Origin: Staphylotrichum longicolle
Taxonomy: Eukaryota > Ascomycota > Sordariomycetes > Sordariales > Chaetomiaceae
Reading direction: 5' to 3'
Assembly: GCA_019096155.1 (NCBI GenBank)
Contig: JAHCVI010000004.1
Location: 2,728,001-2,792,000 of the forward strand
Length of the DNA: 64,000 nucleotides
Part shown: positions 20,805 through 32,475 of the stretch, in pieces
Layout: each line of letters begins with the position of its first letter
How positions within the stretch are numbered: the stretch's first letter is position 1
Made by a program: the position numbers and the translations under genes
Notes under the pieces: generated by a model
What the model was told of the DNA's origin: nothing
Seen by the model: only the letters and a program-made list of their open reading frames with translations
The model's database searches: none

Positions 20805-23800
20805 ATGGACGAGACGCGCCAGAACAAACCGAGTGGCATTCCTCGGCCGTCCAAGATTCCCGTGCAGGCCTCCAAGCTCCCGGTACCCCGAACGAACTCG
20901 ATTCGAGCCTCCCCGTCCCGCGAATCCCTGGCAGCCGGCACAGCACTCGGCAGCCTGCGGAACCCCAAGCTGCGGACGACCCCTTCTCGCGACCAATTGG
21001 GCTCCTCCACCGCCACGACTACCGGCCCAAGCCGCCTCCAGCAGTCCCCAACCGCAGTACGTGCTGTGTCTTCACCCCACAGCCGCGCGACGTCGAGCCA
21101 GGTTCCAGGCGGCAACACGCGTACAGCGAGATTGGCCCCGAGTGCCACTGCTCCGCCTTCGAGATTGACAAGAGGAGGATTCCAGTCGGCAAACCAGGGC
21201 GCCCGGTCTAGCTCGGCCACCACAGGTTCAGTTCGCCGTCAATCTTCACAGCAATGGATCTCTGCCGCTGCCATGCCCCAGGAGGACACTGGCTTGGAGG
21301 AGTCGTGGACTGTGGTAGACCGTGATGCGACCGAAGACGCAACTCCGCCGTCTCCCTCCAAGCTGCAGCCGTCGCTAGCGGAGAGAACCATTGAGACGCT
21401 GTCTCGCTTGCCCTCTTCGCCGTCTGTGAAGGGAAGAGGCGCGTCGTTCTTCTACGAGACAGCAACGACTGCAAGGAAGCCGCCTTCTCGGCCACCCAGC
21501 CGTGCTTCTAGGCCTGGATCCAGCCATCAATCCGATAGCTCTGGTGGGCGGCCAAGAAGTGCGAGCAGACCGGGTTCGGCTTCCGGCTTGGAAGAGCCTA
21601 GTTCTGGCTTCCGCTCCCAGATAGCCACCTTCAATAACCAGCTCTCTACCATCGAAGGTACCCCTTTGCGGAACAGGAGGAGCATTCAGTCGTTTCAGAC
21701 ACCTTCGGCAAAGACGACGCCGGCAAGACAGCCTCGGGCGTCTATGTATGGGATGCCGCCGCCCAGCGCCATGCCCGTTGCGCGATCACGCACACCGAGC
21801 CCAGACAAGCACGCCTCTGACACTGCGATACCCAAGTCTGCCTCGAGGATTGCGGCTCCGCGGCCCTTGACCAAGCGTCCCTCCACAAACGGCTTGTTCA
21901 AAAAGCCGTCTGTCCCAGTCCAGAAAAAGCCGACTGCTGCAGAGACCCCAAGAAAGGGGTCCTTGGCTTCGCGAGGGTCGTCGGTGGCATCGTACGAGGG
22001 CACAAACAGCTCCAGCCCCTCAGTCACATCTGCGAGCACGGGGATAACCTCGGACTCGGCCGAGCCCGGCCAGGCGTATAGGAAAACGTCGGCAGCTCTA
22101 CGTGAGCAAATTGCCAAGGCGAGAGCGGCAAAACGAGCGATGCCACAAGACGTTTCTTCCAGCTCTGCCGCTGTCGCCGAAGAGCCTACCATCGGCCAGT
22201 CGGACAACAGTTTCGAGTTGGCTCTTTCTAATGATCCGTTCAATCAGCATCGCGATGACAAATCCCAGGCCAAGGTGCTCCGCACTCGCCTGGAGGCTGC
22301 CCGGACGAGCGGCCGCCTCAACATCGCCGCCATGGGTTTCAGAGAGATTCCAGCAGATGTTCTCAACATGTACAATCTGGAATCTATCGGCCAATCCGGC
22401 GCTGCTTGGGCCGAGAGCGTCGACCTGTCACGCTTCGTGGCCGCTGACAACGAGCTGGAGATGATCAACGACTCCGTGTTCCCAGACGTTGATCCGCAGG
22501 AACTCGCCGACGACGAGGATGGACAATGCAACATCTTTGCCGGTCTGGAGACCCTTGATCTTCACGGAAACATCTTGGTCACACTCCCGATGGGGTTGAG
22601 GCACCTGTCCCTGCTCACATCCCTCAATTTGGTACGTGACCTTGTATTTTTTGGATGTAGTCGACACTGACATCTGGTAGTCTACAAACCGGCTTTCAAA
22701 CAACTGTCTCGAGGTGATATGTCAGGTCGCGTCCCTCAAGGACCTGAAGCTCGGGGGCAACCTTCTGTATGGACCCCTTGATCCATGCTTTTCGAGACTC
22801 GAGAACCTCGAAATCCTGGACCTTCACGGGAACAACCTCTCGTCGTTGCCGTCCGACTTCGGCAAACTCTCTCGTCTTCGGATTTTGAATCTCAGCGAGA
22901 ACAGTTTTGAGGAGCTGCCGTTTGATCTTCTTGCCAGCTTACCGTTGACGGAGCTGGTCGTGCGCAAGAATCAGCTCCGCGGCACACTTGTACAAGACAC
23001 AGTCGAATCGCTACCAGCCCTCCAAACGCTCGACGTCTCATCCAACCAATTAGCTCACATTTGCTCACCCGGAACGACCGTCACAATACCCGCTTTGCAG
23101 CAACTCTGTGTCTCGATGAACAGACTGCAGGCGATGCCAGACATTGGCAGCTGGACCAGCCTCGTCACGCTGGCCGCCGACGAGAACAATATCAACGCCA
23201 TTCCTGAGGGATTCACACAACTGGAGCGGCTGAGGTCTGCCGACTTCTCCAGCAATGACATCCGCGTCGTCCCTGCCGAGATTGGACGGATGGAGAACCT
23301 AACGAACTTTCGACTAAGCGGCAATCCGCTTCGCGAAAAGAAGTTTTGTTCCATCAGCACTGAAGAAATGAAGACCATCCTCGCTCAGCGGCTGGAGCCT
23401 TCTCCAGAGGACGTTGAGAAGGAGACTCAACGAGCGTCTGACAGCACGCAAGATGCCTACTTCGCCGCCGCCGAGACTCCAGCAGACGCCGCTGCGAACC
23501 ACTACGCTGACGACGATGACAGCGATGATTTTGCCACCCCTCCAACCTCCGCTCCTGGTTCGCCAGCCCGCTCACGCTCCCAGACCGCGACATGGCCGGT
23601 CAAGTCCGGCGGCGTGCTCGACCGCTCCAACACACAGTCCTCCTCCCTCCACCCCGTCATCTGCTCCAAGCTCGCCACAAGCCACAAAATCTGCGAAGTC
23701 CAGCTCCACCACAACCTCTTCACGGCCCTCCCCGACTCCCTCTCCTTCTTCGCCGACACCCTCACTGCCCTCTCCCTCGCCCACAACCAGCTCGTCGGCG

Positions 23801-24309
23801 AATCCTACCTCGCCGCCCAGACACCGCTCGATCTCCCCGCCCTCAAGGAGCTCAACCTCGCCCACAACCACATCACGGCCCTCACACCGCTCACGGCCCT
23901 CCTCCACGCCCCGCACCTCCAAAAACTCGACGTCAGCTTCAACCGCCTCGCCGCCCTCCCCGATCCCAACACGACCAAACTGCGCGACGCCTTCCCCAAC
24001 CTGACGGTCCTCCTCGCGTCCAACAACCACCTGCCGGACCTCGACCCGGAGGCGATTCGCGGGTTGAAAGTGGTGGACGTGAGCAACAATGACATTGCGC
24101 ACCTGAACCCGCGGATCGGCTTGCTCGGCGGCGGCGACGGCGGCGGGCTGGAGAGGCTGGACGTGAGCGGGAACCGGTTCCGGGTGCCGCGGTGGAGCGT
24201 GCTGGAGCGCGGGACCGAGGCGACGCTGAGGTGGCTGAGGGGAAGGGTGCCGGTTGCGGAGATGGGCGGGTGGAAGGGGGAGGATGGGGAGGAGGCGGAG
24301 GAGGATTGA
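20805..24309 (+). CDS. Leucine-rich-repeat protein with disordered N-terminus (LRRC40-like)
   Basis: Two exons (20805-22631, 22681-24309; intron 22632-22680, 49 nt) encode 1151 residues. Residues 1 to about 475 are disordered, Ser/Pro/Arg-rich and basic, with many SxIP-like and SP sites (SGIPRPSKIP), which suggests microtubule or scaffold contact. From about residue 485 an entry helix (LRTRLEAARTSGRLNIAAMG) resembles the start of LRRC40-type proteins. About 15-18 leucine-rich repeats follow in two blocks (for example LEILDLHGNNLSSLPSDFG and LRILNLSENSFEELP), separated by an acidic/Ser-rich insert near residue 830. The C-terminus is acidic. LRR arrays act as protein-binding surfaces; no catalytic domain is present. 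LRR identity is certain, LRRC40 kinship is moderate, and the partner is unknown. Confidence 0.9.
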
Positions 24310-25367
24310 GTGTTTGTTTTCTTTTTCCTCCGTTTTCCTCATCTGGGGATGTGGTTGGGGATGCGGCTGCTTAGGGCTGGTAGGGAAGATGGGGTTGTTT
24401 GCTAATGTTGTGGTTTATACCCTGGTTCGTTGTTCTGGCGCGAACTCGGGCCGTCCTTTCAGCTCCTTGAGCGTTTTCCACGGTTGTATTACTTGTGTTT
24501 TTCGAATACCGGGTTTGTAATAGGTTTCTGACTGTTGTTGGGGCTTTGCCCAGCAACTGCAAGACGCGCTGTCGCGGGTGGTTTAGCCCAAGGGGGCATT
24601 GGAAAATGGGCCGTGGTGTGAATACATTGGGTTAGACGGAGTGTTCAAACAAGGTGCCTCAGACTCCTCAGATACATGTTATAGACGGCAAGGACTTGGT
24701 GAATATTATGGTGGGCGCTTCACACCGCGCGGTCGCGAACTGTTCTTCTTTCCCTCTCTTGCTTTGAGTGACGTGTGCGCTCAATCTCGGAGAGGTTCTT
24801 TAAGCCAGTGTTGACCTCTTGTGTTTTGCCCCTGAGGTGGTCTAGATGTTGGACACTTGGATTTTGCCAATCATTGCGATCTTCACAAACTCCACCAAAT
24901 ACCAAAGGTAGCTTCCAACAGTAATACCCACAACGTCCTTCGTATTCAGTAGATATCTTGCGAAACCCGAGCAGAGATCACCGCGGGGTTGTTGCACAGG
25001 TTGCAAGATCCCCCGCACACAACCCTAACCCTGTTCCATTACCTACCCCTGAATCTACGGATGCCCAAAACGCGCCACGATGCGTGCACCCTTGCGAGCT
25101 CTCATTAGCGGTAGTCTAAAAAGTGACCTGTCCTCGAAGCTCGACGGTAGAGCCACATCAGCATCCCACCATCAACCACCGTCTGCCATTCCGTACGTCG
25201 CCCCCCGTCCTGGTTTCATACGTCTCGGTCGCATTGATATGAACAACCGAATACCAGTCCGCGCAATTGACTAACACGGTGCAGGCCAACGACGGTCGCA
25301 TCATCCTTCCTTCACCATCTCCGCCTCCACCTCCACCTCCATCTCCATCCCCCAGATTCGCGCAACC
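24310..25367. promoter_or_regulatory. Intergenic region and DPM3 promoter
   Basis: The first half is the 3' flank of the LRR gene without recognisable features. AACCCTAACCCT at 25021-25032 is a telobox-like motif, and a pyrimidine-rich CCTCCA stretch (about 25315-25350) precedes the DPM3 start. A 64-codon frame opens at 25080 (ATG) and would act, if transcribed, as an upstream ORF. Confidence 0.45.
25021..25032 (+). promoter_or_regulatory. Telobox-like motif AACCCTAACCCT
   Basis: Two telomere-type repeats lie 336 bases upstream of the DPM3 start codon. This is the second of three such motifs found in promoters in this window. Confidence 0.45.
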
Positions 25368-25815
25368 ATGACGCGCGCACAGCAGACCATCTCCCTTGCG
25401 CTCCTCGTGAGCTCGGTACGGCATACCTACCCTCTGAACATGACTTTGGTGGTGGGATGCTAATTCTATGCTTTTTTGCGCACCGGCGCAGCTCTACCTC
25501 TCCCTCTACCTCGAGCTGATCCCCCTCCCGGCCGCCATCCAACAAGACATTGTCCCCGTGGTACATTTCGCCTTCTGTTCCGCACACTCTACACAATTCC
25601 AAATCAAACCAAACCAGACCTCAGCTAACGCAATCGTGTCTGATGACCAACAGCTCCCCTTCTGGTTCCTCGTCTCGTTCGGCGCCTGGCTGCTCGTCCG
25701 CCTCGGCTGGGGCATGCTCACCTTCCGCGACACGCCCGACGCGTACGCCGAGCTTATGGAGGAGATCAAGCTGGCCAAGGCCGACTTGCGGACCAAGGGC
25801 GTTGATGTCGACTAA
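25368..25815 (+). CDS. DPM3: Dolichol-phosphate mannosyltransferase subunit 3
   Basis: Three small exons (25368-25415, 25492-25560, 25654-25815) give 92 residues, exactly the family length. Two hydrophobic helices (ISLALLVSSLYLSLYLELIPL and LPFWFLVSFGAWLLVRLGW) are followed by the typical soluble C-terminal helix TPDAYAELMEEIKLAKADLR. DPM3 sits in the ER membrane and tethers and stabilises the catalytic subunit Dpm1, which makes dolichol-phosphate-mannose for N-glycosylation, O-mannosylation and GPI-anchor assembly. Introns of 76 and 93 nt have clean GT..CAG ends, and a CTAAT branch site is visible in the first. Most gene finders would miss or truncate this gene because of its small exons. 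Confidence 0.9.
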
Positions 25816-26295
25816 AGAGGGGGGAACTGTGTGGAAAAAAAAAAAAAAGGAGGGGGTTAACTCTCAGGGGTGTAGATGGGGATGGGTGACGGTTGCGGGA
25901 TACCTGGGATCGGCTGTATAACAGGCACTTTACTCAAGAAAGTCTAATGTTGATTGTGGGTTGTGGGGTTGATCAACGACGGTCGGGTGGTCAGTTGACA
26001 GTGGTCAGTTTTCGCCGCTCACCTCGCCAAAGTGAAACACGACGGCCCAGCATCACGATGAACGGTGGCCACGAGACAGGCAGATGAACAGTTGGTGGTG
26101 AGGAATTGTCGTATTTGCAAGGACGTGGTCCATCGCTTCAAGGTCCCATGCCTCCCATCACACATCCGGGGTAAGGATATGAGCTCCCTAATAAACTTCC
26201 AAAGATATCTCAAATCAATGCTTGTTCGAACCTCCCCAAGTCCAACACCCTGGCTCTGCCCACAGACTCCACTTCCACAGCCTCGACAGTCGACA
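25816..26295. other. Intergenic region between convergent DPM3 and the next gene
   Basis: An A-rich run (about 25832-25846) just after the DPM3 stop may belong to its 3' end. No gene was seen. Confidence 0.4.
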
Positions 26296-28483
26296 TCACT
26301 TCTCCTCCCCAGCAAGCAAACATACCACAGTCCTGACGGCAGCGAGCGGGTCCTCGCCTCGCTGGACGAGCTCATCAAATAGCTTGGGCAGACCAGACAG
26401 CTGGCCTCTCTCGTCGTGTTTATGCCCTGCGCAGCACGTCAGCAACAAAAACAACAAAACCTCCCCTGCTAGAGATCAAAGTCCCAGGGGCGCGAGTCTC
26501 ACATTTCCCCGGCACGCTGACCAGCACGCCAATATCACTCCTCGCTTCCCCCGTCCAGTCAAACGTGATCCGCCACTGCACCCTCAGCGCCGACACCTTG
26601 CCCTCCCCCCCGTCCAGCACCGGAACTTCCAAGTCCAACGACGTCCGGCCCATGTACGGCAGCAGCGCCGCGGCGTCGTGGTCCTTCCCCGCCGTCCCAT
26701 CCACACTCCCTTCATCTCTTCCATCGGCATCCTCCTCGTCCTCGTCCTCACTCCCTCCACCACCATCCTCTCCCCCCCCTCCTCTCCTCCCCTTCCTCCT
26801 CCTCCCCCTCGCCCTCCACCGCCCCACCACCCCCTCAGCGCGTCCTTGTCCCCGCCGACCTCCCGCTCCAAAACCATCCACACTTTCGCCCGCTCCACCG
26901 CCACGCGCAGCCACTCCCCCATGCCCCACGCCAGCACGCTGACGTTGTTGTGCACCCCGCTACTACTGCTCCTGCTAGGACTCGTCTCGCTGTTCTGCTG
27001 CTGTACAATTCGTGCAACAAACGGCCGCAGCTCCCCCTCCGCGGCGGGGTCGAGCTTCGGAACGGCCAGGGAGGCGATGGCCATTGTTTTGGTGTTGACT
27101 GTCATCTCGATGCGCGCGGCGAACAGGCCGCGCGGAGAGGTCGAACTGGCGGTTATACTGTGCTGCTGGAGCAGTGGTGGCTGTGGTGGTGGTGTTGGCC
27201 CGTCGGTCGCGGTGGTGGTTGTGGTGGTGTCTGGTGGGGGCAGCGGGGAGACATGGGAGGTGAAGGTCAAAGGGGTAAAGACTTGCAGGTACGGGAGGGC
27301 TTCGTCGGCGGACATGGGGAGGGGTGGTGGGAGAGTGGAGGAGGGAGGGTCTCTTCGGGCGCGGAAGGGCGCGGAAGAGTAGGTGGGCCGGAGGGTGAGG
27401 GCTTGCTGAAGGGGAGGAAGGCGATGGGGTTGAGCGCGGAGGCGAGCCAGGATTGGACAGGGTCGGGTTTGGAGGCTTGGTCGTCTGGGTGGAGGACGTG
27501 GCGGGTTAAGAGGTCGAGGAGCTCGTGTGGGTTAGTGGGAGGGAGGGGTTGCGTCTGGCGTGGCGCGCCTGACGGATGCGCTCGTTCTCGCGGCTTGCGA
27601 GGTCCAGATCTCGCTCTAGCCGGGCGATGTCGCCGAGTAGCGAGTCTCGCAGTTTCTTCTTCTCCGCGTCTGGGTCGGCTGGTTTCAAACCGCGTAACTC
27701 GGCGGTTGTTGCCGATTGAGGTTGGGGCCCGCTCGCCGGGGCCTTCGACGCTTGGGTCGGTAGGCTGATTTCGACAGCGCCCTTTTTGGATAGTTCCGGA
27801 GGTCGCAAGGGAGGTTGTTTGAGAGGAGAAGAACTCTTGATTCTCTCAGCAAGTGTTCTGCTCCGCTTAGGACGCCGCGAAGGTGTATTGTGTATTCCGG
27901 ATGGGGGAGTGCTGACGACAGGGTCGGGATGTTCTGGGGTTGGTGGGAGTTCGGGCTCTGGGGCAACCACGTCGGGAAGCACACCAAGAGATTCCGCAGG
28001 GTTGACACGCGTAGTAATGGCCCTCAGGAGCTCATCATCTTCCTCGGGCGCAGGAGGCGGAAGCGGCCTCGGCGTCGGTCTCGTCGGGCTGTAATGAGGG
28101 CCGACTCGTCTGGCAGGTGATCGCAACAAGCTATCACCATCAGACAGTTCTCGCACACCGCCATCACGAGCGCCTGAACGCAGTTCAAGTTGAGTCCGCA
28201 TCGCACGCGTCAAGCTCCTGGTGCTATCGGGAGTCGTCGCGCGCGAGGCAGATGGAGGGGCATCGGGAGAGGACCGTAGCTTCCTAGGCTGGCTCTCCCT
28301 TCGTCTCAATCTCGGGGTTGAATCGCTCGAGGGTTGCCCTTGTCGGGGAGGCAAACGAGGGCCGGCTGGGCGACGAACCGGGGCGGGGCAGGGCATCTCG
28401 CGGTGTCGTCGACTCGGGTGCAGGTTGGATGGGGAGTGCAGTCGGGGTGAGGTCCTGCGCCGCTTGGGCGCTGAGGTCTCCAT
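26296..28483 (-). CDS. Conserved fungal coiled-coil protein, possibly CENP-O/Mcm21-like; frame-disrupted
   Basis: The first frame (28483 to about 27545) gives a basic disordered N-terminus, a proline-rich block (PELPPTPEHPDPVVSTPPSG) and a coiled coil (KKLRDSLLGDIARLERDLDL). Coding then continues in other frames: NPIAFLPFSKP (about 27420), SADEALPYLQVFTPLTF (27315 onward), and YMGRTSLDLEVPVLDGG with VQWRITFDWTGEA (about 26660-26540). Intron 26427-26502 joins the last part, GKWHKHDERGQLSG..., to a stop at 26296. The architecture (disordered N-terminus, coiled coil, alpha/beta C-terminal domain) would fit the inner-kinetochore CENP-O/Mcm21 group, but I am not certain. The three frame changes are each compatible with one missing base, two of them beside C/G runs (one C8 run is at 26772-26779). 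No intron explains the middle one. Confidence 0.55.
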
Positions 28484-29132
28484 CGCGGTCCAATTGGGAT
28501 TCTGATTATCCTGTCATAGTCGCAGACAGTTTCGGCGCGAAATCACCGTCAACGACGCGTCGAGAAGGGTTGGTTGCGTTGTCTGCTGGTGATGGTGGGG
28601 ATCGATGTTTTGTTTGGGAGTCGCATCTCCAGGTTGTCTGAAGCGGACAGTGCGTCAGTCGTGGTAATGACACTGTCATCCCATCCCACTCCGTTTCGCC
28701 TCTGGATCCAGTCGCAGGAAACAATCAAAACAACGACATTGCAGCTTCCCTTCATAATATGACGCTAGCGATTTGATCCCACACACCAAGTCGTCGATTT
28801 CCTTCTAAACCATGAGTCTCAAAGACGTCCGCCAGGTGACATGTCACGTGTTGTGCAAAGTACCTTGTCCCGGGTGGTGGCTCGCGCTCCCGATGACGTT
28901 ACGGAGCACCTTCGGCAAATCCCTGAATTCCACTCTCCCGCGAGGGACCCCTGCGCAGTCTGAAAAATCGTCAATCGCCGTCTCGTCCGATAACAGCCGA
29001 TCTTGAACCTCCGACTTCCAGGGTCTTATTGCACTTTCCACACTTCATGATCCCGCAATAGCGCGAATTTCCTAGCTGCCAACTTGCAGCGCCTCACACA
29101 CACAACACAAAAGTACCACACAACCTTCAAAC
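28484..29132. other. Divergent intergenic region
   Basis: This 649-base region is the shared upstream region of the coiled-coil gene (minus) and the OXLD1-like gene (plus). Short ACACA and AACAC repeats lie just before the start at 29133. No gene was seen. Confidence 0.45.
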
Positions 29133-30191
29133 ATGCGGAGAACATTCCTCAGCGCCCGCCCGGCGCGCGCCGTCTACCGCGCCTTCGGCAGCCAACAGCC
29201 GCGGCGCACCTTCGCCACGCCCCCCATCAAGGACGACTCCCCGCCCTCGCCCATTGAGCCGTCCAAGGAGCAGGCACACCCGGTCGGACCCTTCTACGAG
29301 GCCATCCTGCGCACCCCCAAGCCGCTGCCCAAGGAGAAGCCCGAGGAGCCGCCCGTCACATCCCAGGAGTCGCCCAAGGCGGCCCCCGAGGCGAAGCCCG
29401 CCGCCGAGGAGAAGCCTGCCGCATCAGAGGACAAGACCGCGGCCGCCGCCCAAGAAGACAAGAAGCCCGCCCGGCGGCCGCGCAAACCGCGACAGACCGC
29501 CGCCGCCGCCGCCGCCGAGCCCAAGGCCAAGTCGGTCCCCTCCTCTTCCCCCTCATTACCCACCCCCGAACCGTCCACAGACCAAGGCCTCCCCAGCCCC
29601 GAAGAAAGAGTCCCGCCGTCTAACAGCGACCCACTACAGGCCGACGCCGCAACAGAGCCCCAACCAAACCCAGCCCGCGTCGTCTTCGGCTCCAGCCTAG
29701 CCGGCCCCGCCGAGCGCGCCGAGCGGCTCGCCCGCCTGCGCGCCGAGAGCCGCGTCGTCGCGGGCGTGCGGGTGCCCCCCAAGCCGGAGGAGCCCGACAA
29801 CTGCTGCATGAGCGGGTGCGTCAACTGCGTGTGGGACCGGTACCGCGACGAGATGGAGGAGTGGGCCGGCGCGAGCGCCGAGGCGGAGAGGCGGCTGGCG
29901 GCGGCCCAGGCGGGCGGCGCCATGGGCGTGACGGAGGAGAGCATGCAGGCGGAGGAGAGGGGGAGGGGGATGGAGCTGGGAGTGCACGACGAGGTGGCGG
30001 ACCGCGGAGCGATGGGGATGGAGGACGACGGGGGAGGGTCGGCGGCGAATTGGAGCGGGGAGGGCAAGATCGTGAAGGACTTTTGGGATGAGGAACTGTA
30101 CAAAAACGTGCCCGTGGGGATTCGCGAGTTCATGAAGCAGGAGAAGCGGCTCAAGGAGAAGCACCTGCGGGAAGGCTCCGCTGGTGGGTAG
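29133..30191 (+). CDS. Mitochondrial oxidoreductase-like-domain protein (OXLD1-like)
   Basis: A single exon encodes 352 residues. The N-terminus (MRRTFLSARPARAVYRAF...RRTFATPP) is rich in R/S/A, lacks acids and ends in an RRTFAT motif typical of mitochondrial presequences. A long Pro/Ala/Lys/Glu-rich linker follows. The diagnostic part is at about residues 218-245, EPDNCCMSGCVNCVWDRYRDEMEEW: the cysteine-rich oxidoreductase-like N-terminal domain (PF09791). Despite its name, no enzymatic activity is established for this domain; the cysteines may bind metal. The C-terminal region is helical and charged. The ATG at 29133 gives the best targeting sequence and lies just after an A/C-rich leader. 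Domain call strong, function unknown. Confidence 0.85.
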   Translation: MRRTFLSARPARAVYRAFGSQQPRRTFATPPIKDDSPPSPIEPSKEQAHPVGPFYEAILRTPKPLPKEKPEEPPVTSQESPKAAPEAKPAAEEKPAASEDKTAAAAQEDKKPARRPRKPRQTAAAAAAEPKAKSVPSSSPSLPTPEPSTDQGLPSPEERVPPSNSDPLQADAATEPQPNPARVVFGSSLAGPAERAERLARLRAESRVVAGVRVPPKPEEPDNCCMSGCVNCVWDRYRDEMEEWAGASAEAERRLAAAQAGGAMGVTEESMQAEERGRGMELGVHDEVADRGAMGMEDDGGGSAANWSGEGKIVKDFWDEELYKNVPVGIREFMKQEKRLKEKHLREGSAGG

Positions 30192-30632
30192 ATGCTGCTG
30201 GCGTGTATCATACTTCCGGCTTATAGAGGGGCGCCTATAGAGCGGAGGCTTGCTTCTGGGGGAGGTACAATAATACACCTTTTTCGTCACTTCAAGCAGA
30301 ACCAGCATGTGGAAATAGGGTATTAATCGACACGGGCTCGATCTATCCCGATGCCCTGCTCCTGCCCGCTCTACAACTGCCAAGTGCAGTCGTCAACATG
30401 CTCACCACCCAATAACTCCAACCCAATGCTCGCTGTCGCCAAAGCACACCGCCGAGTGCTCGACGTGCTCCCCGCAGGGGCAACCAGCGCACCCCATCTC
30501 TGGCTTACAATCTTGTGCTCCAAGATGCCGAATACGGGTGACGCTGAGATCCCCTCTCCCGGCCCGTCATGTGTGCGCCGGGCTACATATGTGACTCTTT
30601 GTTTTGCTTTCTGTATCTGCCAGGGTCTGCCC

Positions 30633-31410
30633 TCACAGCTTCTTGGCCTTGGCCGCAGCAGCGTTGCTATCGTGCTCGTCGATGTCGATGGCCTCCCACG
30701 GGTAGCAGATCCACTCGTCGCCGACGGTCCGGGCGGCCAGATACCGGCCGTTGGTGATGTCATCGGGGAGAGTGCCCTTCTTCGGCTTGTCCTTGTTCTG
30801 TTTGTTTGAAGTGCTGTGTCAGTACACGAAATGTTCAGGAATATGTAGAGACAGCAAAGGGCCAAACGCACGTGGAGGACGAAGATGGCGAACTCGGTCT
30901 TGAGGTCGCTGCCAATCTTGGCCCGGGCCTCCTCGACATCCTTCTGCAGCTCCTTGACGGCGTACTCGAGGGTGGTGCGGGTGTCGTCGACCTCATCGAC
31001 AATCAGGACGCGCTTGCCCACCAGGTTGGCCATCTCGCCCAGGGCGGTCAGGTCGAGCCACTGGGTGCGCGTGACCTTGGTGCCGGCGGCCTCGACATCG
31101 GCATCCGTCTCGGTGCTCAGGGCCTCATAGAGCGAGAGGCCGATGGCCTGGATGGGGATGTTGGGGCTGCCGGGCTGCTTGAGGAACGAGCGCAGGATGC
31201 GCGCGGGCACGTAGCCGCCGCCGCCGATGGCGATCATCAGCTGCGGCTTGAAGTCGGCCAGGATCTGGGGCGCGGCCTCCTGGCACAGCTTGTGCACCTG
31301 TGTTGCACGGCATGGTGAGTCCGAGGCGAGTCCATACAAAATGTCCAGTGCTTTGGACGAGAACGGGGACGACTCACATCGTTGTACGTGACGTAGAGCT
31401 TCTCGACCAT
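30633..31410 (-). CDS. Xanthine/hypoxanthine phosphoribosyltransferase family protein
   Basis: Exons 31410-31378, 31297-30872 and 30797-30633 give 207 residues. The fold is a purine phosphoribosyltransferase of the yeast Hpt1/Xpt1 group. It opens VEKLYVTYNDVHKLCQ, carries the nucleotide loop LMIAIGGGGYVPARILRSFL and the PRPP-binding motif VLIVDEVDDTRTTL, and ends with a WICYPWEA block like the YPWE of the yeast proteins. These enzymes transfer the phosphoribosyl group of PRPP to hypoxanthine, guanine or xanthine in purine salvage in the cytosol. The sequence does not let me decide between hypoxanthine and xanthine preference. Introns of 80 and 74 nt have GTGAGT and GTGCGT donors and CACAG and AACAG acceptors. 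Confidence 0.9.
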
Positions 31411-32475
31411 TTTGGCGGTTGGCGGGGCGATTCAGGCAGTTTACCGTTAGTCTCGCGGCAGCGGATGGCGGTTGGGCGGATGGCGGGGTTGGAGTTGGAG
31501 GCGAGCCTGTCGGATGACACCAAGACAAGGTTAGGGCGAGCGATGGGAGAAATCGATGACCAAGCAATACCACTCACCGGGAGGGAAGAAACGGCAGAAT
31601 ATATTACTGTGCGAGAGCAAAAGAAGGGAACCTTGGAATCCAGAAAATGCATGTGCTTGAAGGCAGAAAAAAAAGTTTCCCGATTCTCAACCCCACCATG
31701 GAGGGGCCCGGGCCTGCTGGGCGACTTGAGACGAGAAAAAAATCAGGAACCCCGCAGGCGCCATGGCGGCGCCCTCGCAAACTGCCTTCGCCCAGCTCGC
31801 GCCCGCCCAAGACCCGCTTTCTCGGGGCCCACCGCGTCAGCCCAGCGGGATGAGGCTAACGGCGAGCGGAAGGTGGCGGGTGATCTGCAGCTCCAGGGCT
31901 GCCCGACGACGGGAGCCGCCGACGCCCTGAGATTCTGGTCTCAAACTGTTAACAACTTCAAGATTATTGATTGACCATTGGCCCTAAACCGTCCCGGCGA
32001 TTCATGTTGCAGACAGAAATCGAGGACCCTTTTGCTGCTGCCCCAGAAAGGAGGAGGATCGTGAAAAACCTCGTCAACATCCTCCAGACAACACCTTGCT
32101 CCGGTTCTGAGATCTTGCAGACCGCACTTTGACACAACCAAATGCTTGCAATTAAACTACTATCGTGTGCCCCGATCGCAATTCCGTTCGTGTCCTCGTT
32201 TTTTAATTGTGTCCAAGGTGCTCAGACCCACAGTTTGTTGGAATCGTGGAGTAAAGATGTGACGAGCTTGAAGACTTGAGCTCGACTCAAGCTTGCAATG
32301 TTGTCCTGGAGGAGATGGGCGATTCTCCATCCCCCCTCAAACAATTGCCATCCATGTTTTGGCGGAAGGCGTATCCGGCAAGGGAAGGGCAGCTTTGACC
32401 TGAGCCAATGCGAGCTTCGGGGGAGCCCTTGGGACTGCACCCCATCTATCCAAGCACGCCATACGAGATATCACA
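31411..32475. other. Divergent intergenic region
   Basis: Upstream region of the phosphoribosyltransferase (minus) and the AdipoR-like gene (plus). I see no gene; the plus frame at 31300-31974 is compositional. Confidence 0.5.

Noticed and set aside
25021..25032. Telomere-like repeat as a sign of a chromosome end or fusion
   Set aside because: Only two units, flanked by ordinary gene sequence on both sides.
26215..26232. TGTTCGAACC, resembling a tRNA B box
   Set aside because: No A box, no acceptor stem and no cloverleaf in the preceding 70 bases.
27300..27560. Introns to explain the frame changes in the CENP-O-like gene
   Set aside because: The only donor (GTCAGG, near 27563) is weak and would remove protein-like sequence, and no GT donor exists for the second change.
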